From: Galbitalea sp036495225
GTDB lineage: Bacteria; Actinomycetota; Actinomycetes; Actinomycetales; Microbacteriaceae
Assembly (NCBI GenBank): GCA_036495225.1
Contig: DASXNG010000213.1
Span: 1-11,018 of the forward strand
Direction of reading: 5' to 3'
Length of the DNA: 11,018 bases
Position 1 is the stretch's first letter. Each line of letters starts with the position of its first letter. This document shows positions 6,133 through 11,018 of this stretch, piece after piece. The notes below the pieces were generated by a model that saw nothing but the letters and a program-made list of their open reading frames with translations, ran no database searches and had not been told where the DNA came from. The translations under genes and the position numbers were made by a program.

Positions 6133-6178
6133 GGGTTTCGCTACGCGAGCCGCTGCGCGCCGCGCTACTCAACCAACC
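6133..6178. repeat. REP-like palindromic repeat (GGTTTCG...CTACTCAACC type)
   Basis: The sequence GGGTTTCGCTACGCGAGC, a GC-rich centre and GCTACTCAACCAACC form an imperfect dyad: GGTT (6134-6137) with AACC (6171-6174), and TACGCG with CGCGCTA. The arrangement GGTTTCG-TACGC-(GC-rich)-GCTACTCAACC resembles a short dispersed intergenic palindrome that I recall from several Microbacteriaceae and related actinobacterial genomes; the recollection is not checked here. It sits 3 bp downstream of the mmsA stop, where it may also help stop transcription. Confidence 0.55.
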
Positions 6179-6180
6179 AC

Positions 6181-7668
6181 TCAGTTCTGCGGGAACCCCA
6201 GGTTGATCCCGCCGTGCGATGGGTCGAGCCAGCGCGAGGTGATCGCCTTCTGCCTTGTGAAGAAGTGCACCGCGTCCGGGCCGTAGGCCTTGGTGTCGCC
6301 GAACAGCGAATCCTTCCAGCCGCCGAACGAGAAGTACCCGACCGGCACGGGAATCGGTACGTTGATGCCGATCATCCCGACCTGGGCTTCGTTCTGGAAG
6401 CGACGTGCGGCTCCGCCGTCGTTGGTGAAGATCGCCGTACCGTTGCCGTACTTCGACGCGTTGATGACAGCGAGGCCATCCTCGTAGGACGCAACGCGAA
6501 CGATCGAGAGCACCGGTCCGAAGATCTCCTCGGTGTAGACACGTGACGTCAGCGGCACCTTGTCGATGAGCGTCGGCCCAAGCCAGAAGCCGTCGGCTTC
6601 GCCGTTCACCGAGATGCCGCGACCGTCAACCACGACGACAGCGCCATCCTCCGTCGCAACATCGATGTAGCCAGCGACCTTGTCGCGATGCTCCTTGGTG
6701 ATGAGCGGTCCCATGTCGCAGCCCCGCGTTCCATCGCCGACCGTGAGGCCAGACATCCGCTTCTGGATCTTGGCGATCAGTTCGTCGGCCACCGGTTCGA
6801 CAGCGACGACCACGGAGATCGCCATGCACCGCTCGCCGGCGGAACCGAAGCCGGCATTGACGGCAGAGTCGGCGACGAGGTCCAGGTCGGCATCCGGGAG
6901 AACCAGCATGTGGTTCTTCGCGCCGCCGAGTGCCTGAACGCGCTTTCCGTGCTTCGAGGCCGTCTCGTAGATGTACTTCGCGATCGGAGTCGAGCCGACG
7001 AACGAGATGGACGCGACATCCGGGTGCTCGAGCAGACCGTCAACGGACTCCTTGTCACCGTGAACGACGTTGAAGACGCCGTCGGGCAGTCCGGCCTCCT
7101 TGAGGGCGCGCGCCATCCAGAGTGACGCCGACGGGTCCTTCTCCGAAGGCTTCAGCACGACCGTGTTTCCGGCCGCAATCGCGATCGGGAAGAACCACAG
7201 CGGCACCATCGCCGGAAAGTTGAACGGGCTGATGATGCCGACGACACCGAGCGCCTGGTGCAGCGAGTAGACGTCGACGCCCGTCGAGACGTTCTCGCTG
7301 TATTCACCCTTCGCGAGGTGCGCGATGCCGGTCGCGAACTCCACGACCTCGAGACCGCGAGCGATCTCGCCCAGTGCGTCTGACGTCACCTTGCCGTGTT
7401 CGCTGGTCAGGATGGCGGCGAGCTCGCCCTTGCGCGCGTTCAGAATCTCGCGAAACGCGAACAACACCTGCTGACGCTTGGCCCACGATGCGCCGGACCA
7501 CGCCGGGAAGGCGGCCTTCGCCGCCCGGACGGCAACATCCACGTCCGCGGCCGTCGCAAGGCGAACCTCGCGCGCAACCTCGCCCCGCGCCGGGTCGTAT
7601 ACGGGTGCCGTCCTCTGGGATGCTCCGCTAACGATTTCGCCGTTGATCCAGTGCTCGACAATGCTCAT
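6181..7668 (-). CDS. mmsA: CoA-acylating methylmalonate-semialdehyde dehydrogenase
   Basis: A 495-residue aldehyde dehydrogenase of the MmsA/IolA type, the normal length. The family oxidatively decarboxylates methylmalonate semialdehyde to propionyl-CoA (or malonate semialdehyde to acetyl-CoA) using NAD+ and CoA, in valine, myo-inositol or beta-alanine breakdown. Visible: SPFNFPAM with N150 for the oxyanion hole, KPSE (173-176) for NAD binding, FVGST (223-227), catalytic C281 in GSAGERCMA, and EEIFGPV near the C-terminus. The usual ALDH general-base Glu in 'ELGGK' is replaced: the motif is ALGGAKNH (247-253). That replacement is a hallmark of the CoA-acylating MmsA group. The start is ATG; TAGAGT ends 6 nt upstream and no strong Shine-Dalgarno is present. 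It is divergent from rmuC and has no pathway partner in this window. Very secure as MmsA-type. Confidence 0.95.
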   Translation of the reverse strand: MSIVEHWINGEIVSGASQRTAPVYDPARGEVAREVRLATAADVDVAVRAAKAAFPAWSGASWAKRQQVLFAFREILNARKGELAAILTSEHGKVTSDALGEIARGLEVVEFATGIAHLAKGEYSENVSTGVDVYSLHQALGVVGIISPFNFPAMVPLWFFPIAIAAGNTVVLKPSEKDPSASLWMARALKEAGLPDGVFNVVHGDKESVDGLLEHPDVASISFVGSTPIAKYIYETASKHGKRVQALGGAKNHMLVLPDADLDLVADSAVNAGFGSAGERCMAISVVVAVEPVADELIAKIQKRMSGLTVGDGTRGCDMGPLITKEHRDKVAGYIDVATEDGAVVVVDGRGISVNGEADGFWLGPTLIDKVPLTSRVYTEEIFGPVLSIVRVASYEDGLAVINASKYGNGTAIFTNDGGAARRFQNEAQVGMIGINVPIPVPVGYFSFGGWKDSLFGDTKAYGPDAVHFFTRQKAITSRWLDPSHGGINLGFPQN

Positions 7669-7674
7669 GCGGCC

Positions 7675-7680
7675 ACTCTA
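7675..7680 (-). promoter_or_regulatory. -10 box for leaderless mmsA transcript
   Basis: TAGAGT on the minus strand (TANNNT) stands exactly 6 nt (GGCCGC) before the ATG at 7668. GAGTGG could serve as a poor Shine-Dalgarno, but the -10 reading fits the repeated pattern in this window better. Confidence 0.45.
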
Positions 7681-7740
7681 ATCGCAGACATTTCGGGAAC
7701 ATTTAGCCAGTCGCATCCGAGGGATGTCCGAGCCCGATGG

Positions 7741-7746
7741 GACACT
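7741..7746 (+). promoter_or_regulatory. possible -10 box for leaderless rmuC transcript
   Basis: GACACT keeps the A and final T of the -10 and ends 6 nt (GAAACC) before the ATG at 7753. No Shine-Dalgarno is seen. It overlaps a short dyad, TGTCC (7725-7729) with GGACA (7740-7744). Confidence 0.3.
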
Positions 7747-7752
7747 GAAACC

Positions 7753-9078
7753 ATGGATCCGGTAGTTGCTTTGGTGATTGGTTTGATCGTTGGCGTGGCG
7801 CTCGGCGCTGTCATCGGTCTGCTGCTAGCGCGTTCCCGCCGGGCGACTGCCGAATCCGGCGAGAACCCGGCGGTGCTCGAGGCCAGGCACACGGCCGCCC
7901 TCACCGAGGTTCGCGCACACGAGGCTGCCCAGCGTGCCTCGCTCGGCGCCGAGATTGCCTCGCTTCAGGCAACGGCTTCCGCACTGCGCGAGCAGGTGGT
8001 CGATCAGCAGGCACAATTCCGTGAATTCACCGAGCGCACTCGCCTCGAGCAAGTTGAGCGCACCGAACGTGAGCGCGCCGAGAGCAAGGTGCTGCAAGCG
8101 CTCACTCCCGTACAGGAGACACTCCGCACCATGCAGCAGAAGGTCACAGACCTCGAGACCCAGCGCACACTCCAGCACGGCGAGCTCACCCAACAGCTCC
8201 GCACTGCAAGCGAGTCGGAAGAACGACTGCGGATCACCACTGACTCGCTCGCGTCCGCGCTGCGCAACAACGCGAGCCGAGGGGTGTGGGGCGAGGCTCA
8301 GCTTCGCAACGTCGTCGAATCTGCGGGACTCATCAACCGCGTCGACTTCAACCTGCAGTCATCGATCACCTCGGATGCTGGCGCCGGGCGCCCAGACATG
8401 GTGGTACGACTGCCGGGCGGAAAGTTCCTGGCCGTCGACGCGAAGGTGCCATACAACTCCTATCTGGAGGCGAGCAGAATCCCTCCGACAGCTACCGGCG
8501 AGGAGGAGACCCGGCGCAAGAGCCTTCTCGGCCAGCACGCCAAGCAGGTCAAGAGCCACGTCGATGCGCTGTCGGCCAAGACATATTGGGCGGGGCTCGA
8601 ATCCAGTCCGGACTTCACTGTCGCCTTCATCCCAAGTGAGCCCCTCCTCGCCGCCGCGCTCGAACACGATCCGGGCCTGCTCGACTATGCCTTCAGCAAG
8701 AACATCGCCCTCGCCTCCCCCGTCAACCTGTGGGCGGTGTTAAAAACGGTCGCTTTCACCTGGCAGCAGGATGTGCTGACCGAGGATGCCAAGCGCCTGT
8801 TCGACCTCAGCAAGGAGCTGTACGGTCGACTCGGAACCCTCGCCGAGCACGCGGACCGCCTGCGCAAGTCAATCGACAACACGGTGTCGAGCTACAACCA
8901 GTTCGCGAGTTCGCTCGAGAACCGCGTGCTCGTGACCGCGCGCAAGCTCGACGCGCTCGACGAATCCAAAGTCATCGGCTCGCCGCGGCTGGTCGAGCAA
9001 CAGCCAAAGCAGCTGACCGCGCTCGAGCTCGAGGTCGTGCCGGACGACAAGGACAATCTCGAGCGAATCGGGGCGTAG
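7753..9078 (+). CDS. rmuC: DNA recombination protein RmuC
   Basis: A 441-residue RmuC-family protein. The family limits recombination between inverted repeats and has a PD-(D/E)xK-like nuclease fold. An N-terminal membrane helix (about 5-26, LVIGLIVGVALGAVIGLLLA) is followed by basic RSRR, so the body is cytoplasmic. A long charged coiled coil runs over about 42-165. The conserved core follows: ASRGVWGEAQLRNVVESAGL (174-193), then RPDMVVRLPGGKFLAVDAKVPY (213-234) with D215, D229 and K231 as likely catalytic residues, then TYWAGLESSPDFTVAFIPSE (277-296) and NLWAVLKTVAFTWQQD (325-340). The frame is open further upstream, but that part is antisense to mmsA. The ATG at 7753 puts the membrane helix at the N-terminus as expected. 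GACACT 6 nt upstream suggests leaderless initiation. Confidence 0.95.
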   Translation: MDPVVALVIGLIVGVALGAVIGLLLARSRRATAESGENPAVLEARHTAALTEVRAHEAAQRASLGAEIASLQATASALREQVVDQQAQFREFTERTRLEQVERTERERAESKVLQALTPVQETLRTMQQKVTDLETQRTLQHGELTQQLRTASESEERLRITTDSLASALRNNASRGVWGEAQLRNVVESAGLINRVDFNLQSSITSDAGAGRPDMVVRLPGGKFLAVDAKVPYNSYLEASRIPPTATGEEETRRKSLLGQHAKQVKSHVDALSAKTYWAGLESSPDFTVAFIPSEPLLAAALEHDPGLLDYAFSKNIALASPVNLWAVLKTVAFTWQQDVLTEDAKRLFDLSKELYGRLGTLAEHADRLRKSIDNTVSSYNQFASSLENRVLVTARKLDALDESKVIGSPRLVEQQPKQLTALELEVVPDDKDNLERIGA

Positions 9079-9116
9079 GCGCGCCAATTTCGGTCGGGCC
9101 CGCACCCCCGGGATCA

Positions 9117-9136
9117 CCGAATTTGCCCGTATTCGG
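9117..9136 (+). promoter_or_regulatory. inverted repeat upstream of the VOC gene
   Basis: CCGAAT (9117-9122) and ATTCGG (9131-9136) are perfect 6-bp complements with an 8-nt spacer. The dyad lies 38 bp after the rmuC stop and ends 3 bp before the proposed -10 of the VOC gene. It could be a repressor operator, or a short hairpin ending rmuC transcription; no T-tract follows. Confidence 0.3.
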
Positions 9137-9139
9137 CCC

Positions 9140-9145
9140 AACCGT
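9140..9145 (+). promoter_or_regulatory. possible -10 box for leaderless VOC transcript
   Basis: AACCGT keeps the A and last T of the -10 and ends 6 nt (GACAAA) before the GTG at 9152. This matches the spacing at the other leaderless candidates but departs from TANNNT in the first base. Confidence 0.25.
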
Positions 9146-9151
9146 GACAAA

Positions 9152-9544
9152 GTGGTTTACATGGTTGCCACAACGGGTTTGTTCAGCGGAATCGCAGTAA
9201 GGGACATCGACGAGGCTCGCACCTTTTACGGAGAGACCCTCGGGCTCGAGGTCACCGACAATCCGATGAGTGCCTTCAACATCGCTCTGCCCCAGGGGGG
9301 CAGTATCTTCGTGTACCCCAAGGGCGACCACGTCCCGGCGACGTACACGGTGCTGAACCTCGAAGTCGAGAACATCGACCGCGCGGTCGAAGAGCTCACC
9401 GAGGCAGGCGTGGCGCTCGAGCGCTACGAAATGTCGCACCAGGATGAAAAGGGCATCGCGCGAGGAAAGTCGGTCAACATGGGGCCGGATATCGCCTGGT
9501 TCCTCGACCCGAGCGGCAACATCCTGTCGGTGCTGGAAAACTGA
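9152..9544 (+). CDS. VOC family (glyoxalase/bleomycin resistance-like) protein
   Basis: A 130-residue protein (127 if it starts at the ATG at 9161) with the two beta-alpha-beta-beta-beta modules of the vicinal oxygen chelate fold. Module one contains FSGIAVRDIDEARTFYGETL. Module two contains YTVLNLEVENIDRAVEELTEAG and ends in FLDPSGNILSVLEN, the usual 'DPdGN..el' close. The first metal-ligand His normally found in 'H..l.V.D' is Ser here (FSGIAV), so the metal site may be incomplete. The reaction and substrate are unknown. GTG at 9152 is chosen because AACCGT ends 6 nt upstream; ATG at 9161 with AAAGTGG five nt upstream is a fair alternative. It follows rmuC in the same direction by 73 bp and converges on glpX with no intervening base between stop codons. 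Confidence 0.85.
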   Translation: MVYMVATTGLFSGIAVRDIDEARTFYGETLGLEVTDNPMSAFNIALPQGGSIFVYPKGDHVPATYTVLNLEVENIDRAVEELTEAGVALERYEMSHQDEKGIARGKSVNMGPDIAWFLDPSGNILSVLEN

Positions 9545-10534
9545 CTAATCGAGCCACTTGCTCGCGAGATGATCGGCGACCACGCGGCGGATGGTGCCCG
9601 AGCGTGAACGGAGAACAATGCTCTCCGTACGGATGATCGGACCGAGACGCCGCACCCCGTCGACGAGTTGCCCGTCGGTGACTCCCGTCGCCACGAAGTA
9701 GGTGTCTTCGCCCTTCACGAGCTCGTCCGCCTCGTAGACGTGGTCGAACTTGAGTCCCGCGTCGAGACCGCGCTGCTTTTGATCGTCATCGGTCGGGGCG
9801 AGGATTGTCTGGATGAATCCGCCGAGCGCCTTCATCGCGCACGCAGTCACCACGCCCTCCGGGCTTCCTCCGGTGCCGACACACATGTCGATGCGTGTGC
9901 CGTAGCGCGCGGCGTTGATGCCGCCCGCGACATCCCCGTCCAGGAGCAGTCGCGTTCCAGCACCGGCGGCGCGGATCTCCTCGATCAATTCTGCGTGCCG
10001 CGGGCGATCGAGCACCGCGATTGTCATCTCCGAGACGGGCTTGCCTTTCGCGTTGGCGAGCGCGCGAATGTTCTCACCGATCGGCAGCCGGATGTCGACG
10101 ACCCCGATCCCCTCCGAGCCGGTGACGATCTTCTTCATGTAGTAGACGGTCGAGGCGTCGAGCATGCTCCCCCGGTCGGCGACCGCGATCATCGACAGCG
10201 CGTTCTGGCGGCCAGCCGCCGTGAGCGAAGTACCGTCGATCGGGTCGACGGCGATGTCGCACGCGGGCCCGTGCCCGTTGCCGACGTGTTCGCCGTTGAA
10301 GAGCATCGGGGCGTGGTCCTTCTCGCCTTCACCGATCACGACGACGCCGTCGAAGTTGACGGTTCCGAGGAACGTTCGCATCGCATCCACCGCCGCGCCG
10401 TCGGCCGCCAGCTTGTCGCCGCGACCGATGAAAGGGACCGCGCGGATGGCTGCAGCCTCCGTCGCACGCACGAGCTCCATGCCGAGGTTGCGGTCTGGAT
10501 GAAGAAAAAGGGATGCGGTGTCAGTTTCCACCAT
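9545..10534 (-). CDS. glpX: class II fructose-1,6-bisphosphatase
   Basis: A 329-residue GlpX-type phosphatase, normal length. It hydrolyses fructose 1,6-bisphosphate to fructose 6-phosphate and is usually the main or only FBPase of gluconeogenesis in Actinobacteria. Visible: RNLGMELVRATEAAA (15-29), the catalytic/metal loop GEGEKD (68-73), the lithium-sensitive phosphatase motif DPIDGT (97-102) with preceding ACDIAV, the substrate-binding YYMKK (131-135), LLLDGDVAGGI (196-206), and GGSPEGVVT (222-230). The start is ATG with AAGGA about 6 nt upstream, a normal Shine-Dalgarno. It is divergent from the aldolase gene fba, which produces or consumes the same sugar bisphosphate. The 133-bp spacer could therefore carry shared control. 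Very secure. Confidence 0.96.
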   Translation of the reverse strand: MVETDTASLFLHPDRNLGMELVRATEAAAIRAVPFIGRGDKLAADGAAVDAMRTFLGTVNFDGVVVIGEGEKDHAPMLFNGEHVGNGHGPACDIAVDPIDGTSLTAAGRQNALSMIAVADRGSMLDASTVYYMKKIVTGSEGIGVVDIRLPIGENIRALANAKGKPVSEMTIAVLDRPRHAELIEEIRAAGAGTRLLLDGDVAGGINAARYGTRIDMCVGTGGSPEGVVTACAMKALGGFIQTILAPTDDDQKQRGLDAGLKFDHVYEADELVKGEDTYFVATGVTDGQLVDGVRRLGPIIRTESIVLRSRSGTIRRVVADHLASKWLD

Positions 10535-10559
10535 GGCGAATCCTTACGTGAAGGAGCGT

Positions 10560-10642
10560 GGTGGTGGTGGTCCCGCACGGGATCAACGCTTCCAGGCAAT
10601 CCTACTCAAAGCGCGCTCGTTAGACTTTTGATAACCACCACC
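10560..10642. promoter_or_regulatory. glpX-fba divergent control region with spaced GGT/ACC dyad
   Basis: The 133-bp space between the two start codons carries a GGTGGTGGTGGT tract (10560-10571) and a complementary ACCACCACC (10634-10642), a perfect 9-bp inverted repeat about 62 bp apart. TAGACT (10621-10626) is a possible fba -10, and TAGGAT on the minus strand (complement of ATCCTA, near 10599-10604) a possible glpX -10. No clear -35 is seen. The dyad could be a looped operator or simple low-complexity sequence. Confidence 0.3.
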
Positions 10643-10655
10643 CCGCCGTTCGTCC

Positions 10656-10662
10656 AAAGGAG
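10656..10662 (+). promoter_or_regulatory. strong ribosome binding site of fba
   Basis: AAAGGAG followed by CAGCC and ATG, a 5-nt gap. This is the best Shine-Dalgarno in the window and fits a highly expressed glycolytic gene. Confidence 0.8.
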
Positions 10663-10667
10663 CAGCC

Positions 10668-11018
10668 ATGCCCGTCGCCACCCCCGAGCAGTACGCCGAA
10701 ATGCTCGACAAGGCCAAGAAGTCGGGCTTCGCGTACCCCGCCGTCAACGTCTCCTCATCGTCGACCATCAACGCCGTGCTTCAGGGTCTCTCGGAGGCGC
10801 AGTCCGACGGCATCATCCAGGTCACAACGGGTGGCGCTGACTATTTCGCCGGCCAGACCGTCAAGAACCGCGCTTCCGGCGCGCTGGCCTTCGCCGCATT
10901 CGCCACGGAGGTGGCCAAGAACTACCCGGTGACGGTCGCGCTGCACACCGATCACTGCCCCAAGGATGCCCTCGACGGTTTCGTGCTGCCGCTCATCGCA
11001 GCGTCAGAAGCGGAGGTC
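10668..11018 (+). CDS. fba: class II fructose-bisphosphate aldolase, N-terminal part (cut by window edge)
   Basis: The first 117 residues of a class IIa, zinc-dependent aldolase that interconverts fructose 1,6-bisphosphate with dihydroxyacetone phosphate and glyceraldehyde 3-phosphate. The N-terminus MPVATPEQYAEMLDKAK is typical of actinobacterial enzymes. FAYPAVNVSSSSTINAVLQG (22-41) is the first strand and helix. IIQVTTGGADYFAG (48-61) is the usual second strand and loop. VALHTDHCPK (93-102) holds the catalytic Asp and a zinc-ligand His of the HTDHC motif. The frame runs off the window end; the full protein is usually about 340 residues. It is divergent from glpX and has a strong AAAGGAG ribosome site. 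Confidence 0.97.
   Translation, partial: MPVATPEQYAEMLDKAKKSGFAYPAVNVSSSSTINAVLQGLSEAQSDGIIQVTTGGADYFAGQTVKNRASGALAFAAFATEVAKNYPVTVALHTDHCPKDALDGFVLPLIAASEAEV

Noticed and set aside
5999..6180. CRISPR array or integrase attachment site in the palindrome-rich spacer
   Set aside because: No regularly spaced direct repeats, no tRNA end and no integrase gene are present in the window.
7725..7744. TGTCC...GGACA dyad before rmuC
   Set aside because: Five-bp arms with a 10-nt spacer are expected by chance in GC-rich DNA; noted only under the rmuC promoter.
7396..7752. N-terminal extension of RmuC
   Set aside because: This part is the antisense of mmsA. The ATG at 7753 places the membrane helix at the N-terminus as in the family.

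Overview
This is a high-GC window with many GTG starts, mostly from a chromosomal housekeeping region. Gene content points to an actinobacterium, and I infer Microbacteriaceae from the proteins (YchF, RmuC, class II FBPase GlpX, class II aldolase) and from a GGTTTCG...CTACTCAACC intergenic repeat. The family assignment is inference; nothing was searched.

Layout, left to right. The window opens with the tail of an alpha/beta hydrolase (+) facing a small DUF4177 gene (-). A gene-poor stretch of about 310 bp follows, then ychF (-). Directly divergent from ychF is a 5'-truncated MFS transporter remnant (+). A 96-bp inverted-repeat element with internal hairpins sits between that remnant and a convergent class I SAM methyltransferase (-). 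The methyltransferase is divergent from a DEDDh exonuclease (+), which converges on a first FkbM-family methyltransferase (-). A second, larger FkbM-family methyltransferase (+) is divergent from the first. About 180 bp of densely structured non-coding DNA follows, carrying three separate palindromic elements, up to the convergent mmsA (-). mmsA is divergent from rmuC (+), which is followed by a VOC/glyoxalase-fold gene (+). That gene ends exactly where convergent glpX (-) ends. glpX and the partial class II fructose-bisphosphate aldolase gene (+) are divergent.

Functionally, glpX and fba encode neighbouring steps of gluconeogenesis and hexose-phosphate formation. mmsA serves valine, inositol or beta-alanine breakdown. 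rmuC and the exonuclease act on DNA, and ychF is a translation-associated ATPase. The two FkbM proteins form a small divergent pair. They share a coiled-coil plus basic aromatic C-terminal tail, which suggests a common anchoring or partner interaction, probably in glycan or lipid modification.

The most striking non-coding signal is shared by seven of the ten intact genes with a start codon in the window. They have no convincing Shine-Dalgarno sequence but carry a TANNNT-like (or NANNNT) hexamer ending 6 nt (once 8 nt) before the start codon, as expected for leaderless mRNAs. glpX, fba and the first FkbM gene have conventional ribosome binding sites. I found no tRNA, rRNA, CRISPR array or intact mobile element, and no obvious new multi-gene defence or biosynthetic system.
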